A stretch of DNA of 64,000 nt from positions 5,181,001 to 5,245,000 of the forward strand of contig JBBBDQ010000350.1 of NCBI GenBank assembly GCA_037127315.1. The letters run 5' to 3'. How positions within the stretch are numbered: position 1 is the first letter of the stretch; each line of letters begins with the position of its first letter. This DNA comes from Ascarosepion bandense (Eukaryota > Mollusca > Cephalopoda > Sepiida > Sepiidae). Both the position numbers and the translations under genes were made by a program. Below the pieces are notes generated by a model. The model did no database searches and was not told the origin of the DNA. It was given only the letters and a program-made list of their open reading frames with translations. Below, one piece after another: positions 42,266-53,349 of the stretch.

Positions 42266-42503
42266 TATAGTAATAACAATACCAATAGTAACAGAACTAA
42301 CTCTGCCGAAACTAGTATTAATTAAGCTATAATTTAAATCGTCTTGTATAACCCACCGAGAACAAACTCAGAGAGAAAAAAAGGGGAAGCAAAAAAAGAA
42401 ACAAACGAATTACATGAACAAAAAGTCAAGCACTCGTAAGAAAAAAAAACCAAGACGAAAACCCTAACACTAAAGCGCTCAATACGAAAGTAGAGCAAAC
42501 AAA
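42264..42503. repeat. Dispersed repeat also present at 48680-48855
   Basis: AACCCACCGAG, GGGGAAGCAAAAAAAGAAAC and (A)nCCAAGACGA... correspond by order to AAACCCACCGAG...GGGGGAAAAATGG...AAAACCCGAGACGAG near 48735-48845. Ends with GCTCAATACGAAAGTAGAGC, the dispersed motif of 19430. Confidence 0.5.
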
Positions 42504-42588
42504 GACAGAAAATCTAAGCAAGAGCCAAAAACCGACCACGTAGGTCGAAACCGTGGTAGGTTGTTGGCTCTTGCTTAGATTTTCTGTC
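42504..42588. mobile_element. 85-bp near-perfect hairpin
   Basis: Arms 42504-42540 and 42552-42588 (GACAGAAAATCTAAGCAAGA and its complement at the end) with loop TAGGTCGAAAC. Two or three mismatches in 37 bp. Confidence 0.85.
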
Positions 42589-42689
42589 TATATATATGCG
42601 TGACTTTTTCAGAAATGAATTGAGTTCTCTCTGGAACTGGCGTGTGTAAACACTGCTGATATACAACACGTTAAAATTTCCATTCCCTG

Positions 42690-42830
42690 ATACCATGCGT
42701 CGATGGCTTAGGAAGTAGAGACTCCGACTAACACCAAATTGCTCGAGTTTCGATCCCGGGCGAGTGGTAGTCGTCTAGCCACACTGATGAGCTGCGAAAC
42801 AGGCTTGTATGAGGATGACTAATATATATA
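42690..42830 (+). mobile_element. tRNA-headed repeat, family 3, with hammerhead-like fold
   Basis: tRNA-like head with A-box TGGCTTAGGAAGTAG (42704-42718) and B-box GTTTCGATCCC (42747-42757). Then CTGATGA (42784-42790), a collapsed stem II (GCTGC), GAAAC, ACA/TGT stem III and A as position 17. CCACA before and TGAGG after could form stem I with one mismatch. Followed by GGATGACTA and TA repeats, as in family 2. A divergent relative of the family 2 repeats. Confidence 0.6.
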
Positions 42831-43850
42831 TAAGTTCTATAGTAACAATAATAAACTTATCTATTAGTAAAAATTCAAATAAGCTTTTTGTCATCATTTT
42901 TCATCATGTTGACCCCGCCAAAAATAAAACTAAGAAAAAATGTTTCCCATGAGTAAAAATAGGTTGAGAACCATTGCTCTACATCATTAATTTAAATGAA
43001 CCTTTTTTGGCTGTTTAAAAATGTATGTCTTTTTAACCAGAACAATGAAGGCAAACTGAATTTCATCATTTGCAATAACAAATAGAACAATTAAATGAAA
43101 GAACAACTAAATGAAAGAACAAGCGTGGAGAGTAATCGAATCTATTTTTTATGCAACATCATATCTATGAGGAATGAATGCAACAACATATCTATGAGGA
43201 ATGAATGCAACAACATATCTATGGGGCATCGATGCAACTAGATTTACGATTTCCTCAAAAGGGAATTTGTTAAACATTCTACCAGATTATTGCCGAGATA
43301 ATTTGCGTTTGAAGGCTTACTGTGTCAAATTTTATTTTCAATTCATTGCCATACGTTTCCGATGGTGATGAACCCGGCGATATTACCGACCATCAAAGAA
43401 CTTAATATTTATTGCCTGCCTGCATTATAGCCGTTAAGCGTCAGGTCGTCATAAGGCTAAGAATCTTAGGATCGACGTGTAGCCTGACCTTGTTCAATAT
43501 TTATATGTAAGACTTAATTGCCTTCATTCAATACAACAACTGGCGTCGTTTCCGGACGTACAATTGCAAACCATGATCAACCCTTCTTTAAGGCTCTAAT
43601 GTTATGTTGTTTTGCTACCTTTGGTTTGACCATCAGAGCCAAACTTATTAAGTTTTGACAAGTTACTCTATAACACTTTACATCAATGTTCTAAAATCAA
43701 AATCATGTTTTTCAGTCAATTAGGCTCGTGTCTGCGTATCCGTCTAGAAAACGTGTGTTTTTGTGCAGGTCACACGCCCTGTTGGGTTCATACTTATTTT
43801 TAAACGACTGTATCCCTGCCGTCAAAAATAATGGCAACAAATTTGAATGT

Positions 43851-43855
<5 letters not shown>
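42831..43855. other. Unannotated stretch
   Basis: Contains the 27-bp repeat listed separately. No frame above 60 codons with a recognisable motif. Confidence 0.35.
43155..43237. repeat. 27-bp tandem repeat, 3 copies
   Basis: Unit AACAACATATCTATGAGGAA + TGAATGC; the third copy has GGGGCATCGATGC. Confidence 0.9.

Positions 43856-43886
<31 letters not shown>
43856..43886. repeat. (TA)n microsatellite at Helitron-like 3' end
   Basis: 31 bp of TA directly after the element's end. Confidence 0.9.
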
Positions 43887-43889
<3 letters not shown>

Positions 43890-44575
43890 TAGCAGTATAG
43901 CCAGGCGTTGCTCGGGTGTAAAAACTGATCCATAGTCCTGCAGCTCAGGCTTTTTCGACGTTGGCACGAAAGACTAAAAAACAATAGTTTTTCCAGTTAA
44001 AACGAAACCGTAAACTGAAAGAAAAATGAATGGATGTAAGTCAAATTTTGATTTTCTGGAATCGATAAAAAATAAGATGTTTTCGTCGTAAACTGAATTT
44101 TGAAAACTAAATAAGTTCCCTGAATAAATGGTATCATAGCTGAGACTAAGAACTACAATTATACATACTTAGAGCCAAACCCAAAGCAAAAACTAAAATA
44201 AAAGGGCTGAAAAAAATACATACAGGCAGATAAAGAGACACACACACACACACAAACATCTTCCCTTTTATATATATATATATTATCGATTTTCTGCACT
44301 ATTGTAAGAACTGCAACCTTAAAATTTCTGAATATCGTTTCTTATGTCTTTGTCTATGAGTGTATAAAATTTGATTAAAATCGGACCACTCCTTCTATAA
44401 CCCGATTTTTTCGATTATCGATATTTATCGAGGGTACCTCGACACAATATTTAGCTAAGAACACTCGCAGGCGATTATAGTAGAAGTGTGTAAATTTTCA
44501 AGAAAATCTGTTCAGAAGTTCGGAGTTTATAGGTAACGGACGGACACACACACACACAGTTCCATTTATAAATAT
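43887..44575 (-). mobile_element. Helitron-like non-autonomous element, copy 2
   Basis: On the minus strand it starts ATGGAACTGTGTGTGTG, shares CAGATTTTCTTGAAAATTTA and GTCGAGGTACCCTCGATAAA with copy 1, carries about 190 bp not in copy 1 (44090-44290), and ends CCGAGCAACGCCTGGCTATA + CTGCTAG, then T. Both copies therefore share the same CTAG terminus and a T on the 3' side. Confidence 0.65.
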
Positions 44576-44591
44576 ATATATATATATATAT

Positions 44592-44838
44592 ACTATAGTC
44601 ATCCGCAGATAGATCTGTTTCGCTGTATCACGGCTCATAAGTACGGTTTGACTCCGATCGCTTCCTAAGCCAGGATTGAAACCCGATCGAATTCGTGTCA
44701 GTCGGTGATTCTACCTCTGAGCCACGAGCGTCCGCAAGAAGACATCAGACTTTTTAGCGAGCATATCCTTATGCACGCCCAATAGCTAGCGTGCTCTAAT
44801 TCATTATTGAATGAGCGATAGTTAGTTTTTGGCCGTAA
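44592..44838 (-). mobile_element. Family 2 hammerhead SINE: monomer tail followed by a second monomer
   Basis: Minus strand: 44838-44760 is the tail of one unit (GCTCATTC, AATGAATTAGAGCACG, TATTGGGCGTG); it leads into the head of the next (GGACGCTCGTGGCTCAGAGG, B-box GGTTTCAATCC) and its ribozyme at 44646-44603. So the repeat was at least dimeric here. Ribozyme lesions: CTTATGA for CTGATGA, one stem II mismatch, ATC for GTC. Confidence 0.75.
44603..44646 (-). ncRNA. Hammerhead ribozyme, decayed
   Basis: CCGTA...TGCGG stem I kept; core G changed to T; stem II GCCGT/ACAGC with one C-A mismatch; GAAA kept; cleavage triplet ATC. Confidence 0.6.
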
Positions 44839-44839
44839 T

Positions 44840-44995
44840 TAAAATAGACCAGTACTCAGTTAAGTGAAAAAATTGTTGAATATATTTATATTGTATAACT
44901 TTTGCATATTTCCATTTGTAGATGAGTTAATTTCACAACCTAGGTTTCAACTTTTTGGTCTCTACAGGTGATTTATAATTTATCATAAATTATAA
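44840..44995. repeat. Dispersed repeat, CCTAGGTTTC type
   Basis: GATGAGTTAATTTCACAACC then TAGGTTTCAAC and CTACAGGTGATTTATAATTT, then a palindrome ATAATTTATCATAAATTAT. Same family as 21120 and 31617. Confidence 0.55.
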
Positions 44996-45009
44996 ATGAT
45001 AAATTATCA

Positions 45010-45345
45010 ACAAATCTTAATTAGAGTATATAGATCTATGTATCACCCGGTTCACACTCCACCCACGTCAATTGAACAGGTTAAGAGGCTCATCCCTTGT
45101 TCCCTGTTTAGGATGTGGTCTCCGGTTTTCTCTTTTCCAATCTTCTCACTTTGTTTTTTTCCCCCCAATTGGAGTAGATAGATCGCCCGGTTCACACTCC
45201 AACCACGTCTATTGAAGAGGTTAAGAGGCTCATCCCTTGTTCCCTGTTTAGGATTTGGTCTCCGGCTTTCTTTTTTCCAATTTTTTCACTATCACGTAGC
45301 CCCCTGCACATCAGTGGCGTTACCGCCTTGCTCGGAGTGATACGA
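45010..45345 (+). repeat. CR1/Jockey-like LINE 3' UTR with a tandem duplication
   Basis: CACCCGGTTCACACTCCACC... at 45043 recurs as CGCCCGGTTCACACTCCAAC at 45184; unit about 140 bp, containing GAGGCTCATCCCTTGTTCCC and TTAGGAT(G/T)TGGTCTCCGG. The end GTAGCCCCCTGCACATCAGT...GAGTGATACGATTAAAAAAT is that of the LINE at 22401-24675. Confidence 0.75.
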
Positions 45346-45357
45346 TTAAAAAATAAA

Positions 45358-45465
45358 AATCTACCACAGAAAGTAATCTAGTGCGGAAAAATCTTCTACC
45401 CAGTCAGTCATGTCTCGAAAGAGACATGATCGTTCAAGCGTGTATCACGTATGCTACTTAACTAA
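45358..45465 (+). mobile_element. SINE family 1, 3' half only
   Basis: TACCACAGAAAGTAA, the hairpin CATGTCTCGAAAGAGACATG and TATCACGTATGCTACTTAAC. The head is missing. Confidence 0.8.
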
Positions 45466-45658
45466 TGATGTGAACGTACGGAGGTTCGTGCCCAGCACTC
45501 AATGCCAATTTTCAAGGCAAGGTTTTACTTTAGTTGTACCAACCATGTACAACCTAATTTTATAAATTAACTAGCGATTCTGTGCACACAGGTTATATAT
45601 GTAATTATATAAAAGAAAAGTAGGAAATTCTCTTTAAAATTGACATATTTTACTTTAT

Positions 45659-45967
45659 GTGCGTTCTGGTGCATTGGATATCGGCTCGAAACGAGAAATC
45701 AGGGAGCCGAGTTCGAATTACAGCCGAATTCATTGCATTCACTTACGCGCAAATACCCTTGGGAAAGGTATTAATCCGTCTTTTCCCTCCAGTTATGGGT
45801 TAAATAATAGGACAGATTGGGTTCTATAGCCTTGATCGGCAACCAGTCTACCGCAAAAAGCAATGGCAACCTACTGCGGGATAATCTTCTGCCCAGTCAG
45901 TCATGTCTCTTTCGAGACATGATCGCCGAAGCGTGTATCACGTATGGCACTTAACTGACTGACTGAC
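45659..45967 (+). mobile_element. SINE family 1 (plus), well preserved
   Basis: Head GGTGCATTGGATATCGGCTC, B-box GAGTTCGAATTACA, hairpin CATGTCTC-TTTC-GAGACATG perfect, tail ACTGACTGACTGAC. Confidence 0.9.
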
Positions 45968-46374
45968 ATCAAAAAGTTGGAAATTAAATATTGCGGAGAT
46001 ATTTTGATATACTGAATTCTATTTTGTTTGTTATTTAATAAAATCGTATATTAGCAACCAACAAAACAAAAGAAATCATAAACAATCCTTGACAATAACG
46101 CAAAATACCCTATAAAAACGACTCCAAATATTAGAAGCATTGAACGTAAATCTCAAACAATTCAGCATCAACATATTGTCATGGAATTTAGGGGAAAACT
46201 TTGTAGATTTATTAAATAATGTTTTTATTTTTAGCATTTTTTCATCATGTTTTACTATGGTGAAAATTCATACTAATATACAATAAATATTATTATTAGT
46301 CATATGAATACTATTATTTTTTGGTGATTAATCTCTCGAATTGTTTTCTTCGGCCTACTATATATATATCTAAG
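45968..46374. other. Unannotated stretch
   Basis: AT-rich; no feature recognised. Confidence 0.4.
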
Positions 46375-46574
46375 AAAAATTAAGGCAGACACGTTATTTC
46401 ATGGTAAATCGGTAATATTGGCCTATTTCAGGCGAACCATCATCAGCTTTCGTTTTTATTTTACAAAGGATTCTACATTCGTGTAAAAAAAAGAAAAGAA
46501 AAAAGGAAGCTGATGATGGTTCACCTGAAATAGGCCTATTTTACCATGAAATAATGTGTCTGCCTTAATTTTTT
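46375..46574. mobile_element. 200-bp foldback element
   Basis: Arms of about 70 bp: 46375-46451 (AATTAAGGCAGACACGTTAT...CATCATCAGCTTTC) and 46506-46574 (GAAGCTGATGATGGTTCACC...GTGTCTGCCTTAATT). Each inner arm reads CTGATGATGG(T)TC(A/G)CCTGAAA outward, again a CTGATGA...GAAA pattern. Confidence 0.85.
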
Positions 46575-46689
46575 TTATATTTGCTCTATATGTATTTATA
46601 TACATATATATTTAGAGCTCTCTTAGAGCTCTATCACTGTATGTGCGGGATACTCCTTTGGATTCTTCTATATCCACACTGCACGCTGA

Positions 46690-46691
46690 TA

Positions 46692-46724
<33 letters not shown>

Positions 46725-46726
46725 TG
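46690..46726. repeat. (TA)n microsatellite
   Basis: Interrupted once by CA. Confidence 0.9.
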
Positions 46727-46744
46727 TGAATTTCGGTAAAAATC

Positions 46745-47273
46745 TCTCTTTTATACACGTTCCATTAAAAATGACAGACACGGTATTGTCATTAAGTTTT
46801 GATATAATTTTTCATGTGTTCTTATGATTTTTTTTTTATTTTCAGAACCATCTTTTAGGGCCTATCAGTGATATACTTGTTAATAATACATACATAATAG
46901 CACCAGCCACATGCAACGAAAGATTTAAAATAATGGTGGTATTACTAATAAAAGAGAGAAATCCTACAATTAATGACATCAATTATAAACACGGTAATAA
47001 TGTGCCTACAGTGTTCGTAACTTAACATGCACAAGACAGTACATATATAAATTTTACACATATTTATTTACAAATAAAACAAAGCTATTTCTTGATAATG
47101 GCTAAAAGTATAGCCGAAAGCGCTCGAAAGTACAAAGTTTTTGGACAATTCTTATATAATTTCAGTTCTGAAAAGAAGAAAATTATACGAACACCTGAAA
47201 AATTATATAAAACACCTAAAAAATGATATAAAACATCTAATGATAATACATTGGCTGCCATCTTACATGGAAC
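46745..47273 (+). mobile_element. Internally deleted Penelope-like element
   Basis: Left end (AAATGACAGACACGGTATTG, TTCATGTGTTCTTATGATTT) and right end (CCGAAAGCGCTCGAAAGTAC, TTTTGGACAATTCTTATATA, CGAACAC) match the ends of the PLE at 26893-31200. Between them only the last coding part remains (46870-47025): LIVNNTYIIAPATCNE, IKERNPTINDINYKHGNN. The RT is gone, so this is a deletion derivative. Confidence 0.75.
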
Positions 47274-47297
47274 TTCTCTCTCTCTCTCTCTCTTTCG

Positions 47298-47348
<51 letters not shown>
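47274..47348. repeat. (CT)n then (TA)n
   Basis: CT 47274-47315, TA 47316-47348, the same order as at 26615. Confidence 0.95.
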
Positions 47349-47353
<5 letters not shown>

Positions 47354-47432
47354 CTGCTTGCCAAAAACATTTTAACAGTAAAAACATTGAAAAAACAAAA
47401 ACCTTGGCTTCAAATATTATCACAATTAAACA

Positions 47433-47433
47433 C

Positions 47434-47492
<59 letters not shown>
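47433..47492. repeat. (ATCT)n microsatellite
   Basis: About 14 units. Confidence 0.95.
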
Positions 47493-48318
<826 letters not shown>

Positions 48319-48329
48319 TTCGTGCTAAA

Positions 48330-48621
48330 AATCCTGCCTTCTTCTACCGGACGCTCGTGGCCTAGGGGTAGAATCGCCGACTGGCATCAATTCGGTCGGG
48401 TTTCAATCCTGGGTTAGGAAGCGACCTGAGTCTAAGCCGTACAGATGAGCTGTAATACAGCGAAACAGATCTGTCTGCGAATGACTATAGTATTTACGCT
48501 ATCACACCCTGATTGAGCACTCTGGAAGAGTGGGGGACTTTGTAAACAGTAGCTACTCCGGCATTTATGCACCGCTCATTCGTTAATGAATTAGAGCACT
48601 CTAGGTATTGGCGTGTTTATA
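48330..48621 (+). mobile_element. Family 2 hammerhead SINE, monomer 1 (complete)
   Basis: Reference unit of family 2. tRNA-like head ACGCTCGTGGCCTAGGGGTA (A-box) and B-box GGTTTCAATCCTGGG (48399-48413), then the ribozyme (48437-48480), GATGACTATAG, ATCACACCCTGATTGAGCAC, TAGCTACTCCGGC, CGCTCATTCGTTAATGAATT and TATTGGCGTG. A second head starts only about 282 bp after the first. Confidence 0.8.
48437..48480 (+). ncRNA. Hammerhead ribozyme, one core change
   Basis: Stem I CCGTA/TGCGA, core CAGATGA (consensus CTGATGA), stem II GCTGT-AAT-ACAGC perfect, GAAA, stem III ACA/TGT, triplet GTC with cleavage expected after 48475. Confidence 0.7.
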
Positions 48622-48712
48622 CTTCTTCTACCGGACGCTCGTGGCCTAAGGGTAGAATCGCCGACTGACGCCAATTTGGTCGGGTTTCAATCCTGGGTAA
48701 AACTGTAAATTT
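48622..48712 (+). mobile_element. Family 2 SINE, monomer 2 (head only)
   Basis: CTTCTTCTACCGGACGCTCG and GTGGCCTAAGGGTAGAATCG repeat the head of monomer 1 at once after its tail. It stops soon after B-box GGTTTCAATCCTGGG; what follows (48713-48855) is the dispersed repeat also seen at 42330-42480. Confidence 0.8.
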
Positions 48713-48855
48713 GTTTATGAATACGACTTGAAAAACCCACCGAGTATAAACCCGGAGGGGGAAAAATGGAAATGAAAAAAAGATACGAACTAAGGACTTG
48801 AACATTTGTCAGAGTACTAGTTGAAAGAAAAAAAACCCGAGACGAGTAACCTAGT

Positions 48856-48858
<3 letters not shown>

Positions 48859-48898
<40 letters not shown>
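48859..48898. repeat. (TA)n microsatellite
   Basis: 40 bp of TA. The stretch from here to 49322 shows no other feature. Confidence 0.95.
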
Positions 48899-48901
<3 letters not shown>

Positions 48902-49322
48902 GTGCTAATTGCGGCGGTGTCTCCTCTTATATATGTGCATGTAGTTATAATAAGAATAAAAGTTCGTTATATAGATGGATTAACTGCATTTTAGTAAATC
49001 AGATTTAAAAGAAAATCACCTGTATTTTCTTAACAATTAACAATAATAACGTGTTTTTCGGGTTAAATTTTGTTTGATATCAAAATCTTTATTTTTGGTC
49101 TCATCGGACTATTTGTAAAGATACAACTTGGCCTTTATCATACCTAAAAAGTAAGGATTAGTCAGCTTCTGTCCAGATATTGTTGTAATAATCTATTATG
49201 CGTCAAATCTCTACTTTGGAAAGCTAAAGCTCCGTAAAATGAACCTGACGATTTTAAAGACGTCCTAGAATGATAGAAAGATCCGACCATTTTTTCGGCA
49301 TTTTAACAAGTTATTTCACACT

Positions 49323-49637
49323 ATGTGCGTTGTGCGGTATGGTGCGGTGGATATCGGCTCGGAACGACAAATGGTGGAGCCGAGTTCTAATTCCAGCAGA
49401 ATTCATTGCATTCACTTACGCACAAATACCCTTGGAAAAGGTAGTAATCCATGTCTTCCCTCCAGTTATGGGCCAAATGATAGGACAGATTGGGTTCTAT
49501 AGTCTTGGTTGTCAACCAGTCTACCGCAGAAAGTAATGGCAACCTACTGCGGGATAATTTTCTGCCCAGTCAGTTATGTCTCTTTTGAGACATGATCGCT
49601 CAAAGCGCGTATCAAGTATGGCACTTAACTGACTGAT
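49323..49637 (+). mobile_element. SINE family 1 (plus)
   Basis: Full length, head GGTGCGGTGGATATCGGCTC, hairpin slightly altered (TATGTCTCTTTTGAGACATG), tail ACTGACTGATTCC. Confidence 0.88.
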
Positions 49638-49731
49638 TCCGCACAATACTCGGAATAGAAGTTATTGTTGGTTGCTACTCTGGTAAAAAAAAACAAAAAA
49701 AACTCTTTTCTGTTTCTGTTACCTCCTTAAT

Positions 49732-49778
49732 AGTCAGTTAAGTGCCATACGTGATACACGCTTGAGCGATCATGTCTA
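49732..49778 (-). mobile_element. SINE family 1, tail fragment (minus)
   Basis: AGTCAGTTAAGTGCCATACG and TGATACACGCTTGAGCGATC only; an inverted scrap 95 bp from the preceding full SINE. Confidence 0.75.
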
Positions 49779-50849
49779 ATCATCTACTCAATTCAATTTT
49801 GTCAGAGAAAGTTTTATTAATTCATCGCTAATATTCCTAAATTGGTGACGTTGACAAAATGATTACCTTGCCGAGAAAAACCAGTTCCATGTGTGTGCTT
49901 AACAGAATTAACGCTTATCTCTCTCCGTGTAAAATAGTCAACACAAAAACAGTGTGTTTTCTTTCGCCAGTCACAAACTGTGTCTCTATATACGCGCCGA
50001 TATGCATTCAAGTTTTAAGTTTAAATGCTCGTTTATGAATCAAACACATCAATTTGAAAAGTTTATCACAATTCTTGATAAATTATTAATCGTCATTTTT
50101 TTTCATGTATGTACGAATTATTTTTATATTCTCATTAAGTTGGAAATGATTTAACATTTGCAAGAATTTTTTAAGATATCTAAACTATGCACATTCCAAA
50201 CGAATGTCTCTTTTTACTTATTTTCGGAAGAATAAGTAATTTACTCTGTAAGAACGAAATAAAACTAAGCCCCACACGCTTTAAAATAAATATCTGTGTT
50301 TTATTTCATGAGGTATATATTTGTTTTAAAAATCATTTCTTCGTAAATATATTTTCAATATATCTATAAATACTAGTTTCCTTCCGAGATCATCTTCAGG
50401 AAAACAACAAAAGCAAACTACAAATTCTCGATGCAATATTCATTAAAATAACTTAAGCTGTCAATTAATAGAATCAGCTATGAATACTGTAATAATGTTC
50501 TAAAATGTTTGTAAAAAGAACAGGTTTTTCAGGCTTTAACACGTGCTTGACCATGACATTACAACATATAAAAAAGTTCATTTTGCATCATTTTCATGTT
50601 CTAATGAACGCTAAGTAATTTGTCAACCGTTATCTTTGAAGCAAGAAAAAAATTTACAGTAATTTTTATCAACACAGTTTTACGGTTATTTTTTGTTACC
50701 ACAATCCACACCCACGAAGATGAACTCGATGATGAGATTGAAAGTACTTGGGAACATCGAGAAATTAATAATGATAACATCTGTCAACGTTACAGCTCAT
50801 TTCTGACATCTTTCAATTATAATTATTGTTTTTTAAGTCTGCAATTCCT

Positions 50850-50851
<2 letters not shown>
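49779..50851. other. Mostly unannotated, possible PLE tail
   Basis: At 50455-50510 the plus strand gives INRISYEYCNNVL, like the ISYEHGNN tail of the PLE at 30950, and on the minus strand at 50400-50373 CTGAAGATGATCTCGGAAGG + AAAC is another CTGANGA...GAAA motif. Otherwise nothing recognised. Confidence 0.4.

Positions 50852-50895
<44 letters not shown>
50852..50895. repeat. (TA)n microsatellite
   Basis: 44 bp of TA. Confidence 0.95.
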
Positions 50896-50899
<4 letters not shown>

Positions 50900-50934
50900 C
50901 CTTGCTTAGGGAGACACGGTTATATATATATATA

Positions 50935-52640
50935 TGAGAAAGAGTGACAGGTTTATAGGGCGTGTCAGGAAGTGGGTAAAAGAAGTATGAAAATACTGGT
51001 GAGAGTGGAGTGGACGAAGAAAGGAGCATGAGAGAGAGATGACTATTGACTTTATATTTGAATTCTTGAAGATTGTAGCTGTCGGGAAAGCAAGTAAACG
51101 GAAGGGAATTCCTCGGGCGGGAAGTGCGATAGAAGAAGCTGACGAAGTAGAATTTGCGTTTACAATATATAGGTTTCACAGTATCAAGGTGGGACCTAGT
51201 TGCTAATCTTGTGGCTCGAGCAAATTCATGTATGGGGGTACCAGTGATCTAAGTTCATCAGAGCAGAAACCGTGAAAGTATTTGTAGAAGAGACACAGGG
51301 GAGCCACATTGCGCCGGTGAGAAAGCGGTTGTAAGTCGGGATTGATCACATTACAGATTCTCCGTCGGATTTTGTTAAGGACCCGTAGGTGGATAGCAGG
51401 AGCACCCGACCAGATATGGCAGCAGTATTCAATGCACGGGTGGATGATAAGTCGGGATTGATCACATTACAGATTCTCCGTCGGATTTTGTTAAGGACCC
51501 CTAGGTGGATAGCAGGAGCACCCGACCAGATATGGCAGTAGTAGTTAATGCATGCGCCGATGGTAGATTTGTATATGTGCACGATTGTTTCAAACGAAAA
51601 AAACTTCCTTGGCTCTGCACAAAGAACTGACCTTCTTAGCAGTGGATTTAGCTATGGATTCTATATAATCATTCCACTTGAGGTCTGTTGTGAGAGTTAA
51701 CCCGAGGAGGCGCAGTGTTTTACTTTCAGGGAGACTAGACTGATCCATGCTAATAGGGGATATGAGCGATTGTCTGTGGTGGTTAAAAGGTAGCAGCTTC
51801 GTTTTGGAAGCATTAAAATTAACGAGTCATTTCCTACCCCAGTCCACCACGGATTGGAGGTCCTTTTCAAGCTCGGCAGCGAAGTCTGTTTTGTCAGCCT
51901 CGGCAGATTTTTGATCGATGCTAGAGTAAACCGTTGTGTCGTCAGCGTATATGCCTACTTGGGATCTTATTACATCTGGGAGATCGTTAATGTAGATACG
52001 AAAAAGCGTGGGACCTAGAATAAAGCCTTGAGGGACACCTGCATTCGTGTGATAATATTGGAAGGCATGTCCGTTTAATACTACCTTCATTGTGCGATCT
52101 GAAATGAATGAGTGGATTGGGCCAAACAATTGTCCAGTTATACCGTAGCCCAGCAGTTTGCATAGAAGGCCATCATGCAAGACTCTGTCAAACCTTTTGG
52201 AAATATCTAGGGCAACAGCTAGAGCTTCGCCGTTCTTGTTGAGAGCCTGGTGTATATACTCAGTGATGGTCATGGGCATATCAGCAGTAGACCTGGTGAA
52301 GCGGAAACCGTACTGTTTGTCAGAGAAGAGTCTGTGGGCTGTGAGATGTACCACCTCGGCATTGATGATGGCTTCGAACACTTTACCAAAGATCGGTAGG
52401 AGGCTGATAGGGCACTAATTAGCGAGGTCAGAGGGTTCTCCGGTACTTTCATATATTGGAACCCCAGAGGAGGATTTCCAGTAGGCACGAAAGCAAGAAG
52501 CAGAGAGGCAGTAGTTATAGAAGTTAGAGAGAACAGAGGAAAGTTCATGAGAACATTTCTTTAGGACAATGATTGGTATTCCGTCACCACAGCTCGCTTT
52601 TGAAATTATTTTGGAGACCACAGTGGGAGTGATGTGTATG
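50935..52640 (-). pseudogene. CR1/Jockey-like LINE (minus) with internal duplication
   Basis: Second-longest copy of the family at 22401-24675. From 52640 down: SCGDGIPIIVLKKCS and SDLAN-type text, then the RT frame (52381-51827) with FEAIINAEVVHLTAHRLFS, QYGFRFTRSTADMPMTITEY, ALDISKRFDRVLH, NAGVPQGFILGPTLF and GIYADDTTVYSS with both catalytic Asp; later SILHIYKSTIGACINYYCHI and, after a 113-bp tandem duplication (51336-51561), RISRLWNSLP-type RTSRPRNSLPFTCFPDSYNL. Stops and frame changes throughout. The 3' end is cut near a TA tract at 50935. Confidence 0.8.
51336..51561 (-). repeat. 113-bp tandem duplication within the LINE
   Basis: GTCGGGATTGATCACATTAC at 51336 recurs at 51450; both units run through AGATTCTCCGTCGGATTTTG and GAGCACCCGACCAGATATGG. 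113 is not a multiple of three, so it shifts the frame. Confidence 0.9.
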
Positions 52641-52995
52641 TCAGCCAGTTATATATAGTGTATCGAGGCAGCAAATAATTTTCTAAACATATACTGTTAA
52701 ATATCAGAGACAATGAATGTCTATTATGTTTAATCATGAGCCGTTCTAAACGTCGTATTTTGGCTTTAATTTCAGTTGAAAATAAAGACAAAAATTCTCC
52801 AACATTTGGATAATTTTTATTAATTTGGTTCTAAGCTTTCGGCTCACATGAGCCATCTTCAGAGAGGTTATTAAAACGGTAACACAATAACATCCACCAT
52901 CAGCGACGATTTTATTTTGTGTTGACATAAAACTCCGCAAAGCAACGGCAATAGTTACAAAAATAACAAACGCAGTTCGCAAATTCGCAATGCGT
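52641..52995 (-). mobile_element. PLE 5' region with hammerhead-like motif (minus)
   Basis: Reverse-strand copy of 31930-32330: CTGAAGATGGCTCATGTGAG + CCGAAAGC at 52862-52835, followed by KLRTKLIKIIQMLENFCLYF and IKHNRHSLSLIFNSICLENY + LLPRYT. Joined directly to the LINE at 52640. Confidence 0.65.
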
Positions 52996-53349
52996 TTCTA
53001 TGACGTCACACCTCGTGATAGTGCGAAATGACAACAGAACCATGTATTCAAATGCAATGTAATGTGTTATGACCAAATTTACACGAATTTATGCTAGTTG
53101 GTTTCCTATATAGAGAAGTAGTAAATCAAATTGACATTAGAACTTAATATTAATAACAAAATCCCATTCCTTGATGCATTCATTGATTCTAGCACACATA
53201 GATTACCAGATGGCCTTGATGAAGCTTGGTATAGAAACCAGTCGGTCATTTTTGCTGTGTCTTTTTTTTATTCTTCATCTTAACAAAATACCTGTAAGTA
53301 TTAAATTTAATTTATTTCTTGGTATACTATGCTTTTGTACGACCAATAA

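Noticed and set aside
45659..45735. True tRNA gene at SINE heads (also 48345, 54114, 63514)
   Set aside because: A- and B-boxes are present but the cloverleaf is not maintained and each is followed by the shared SINE body.
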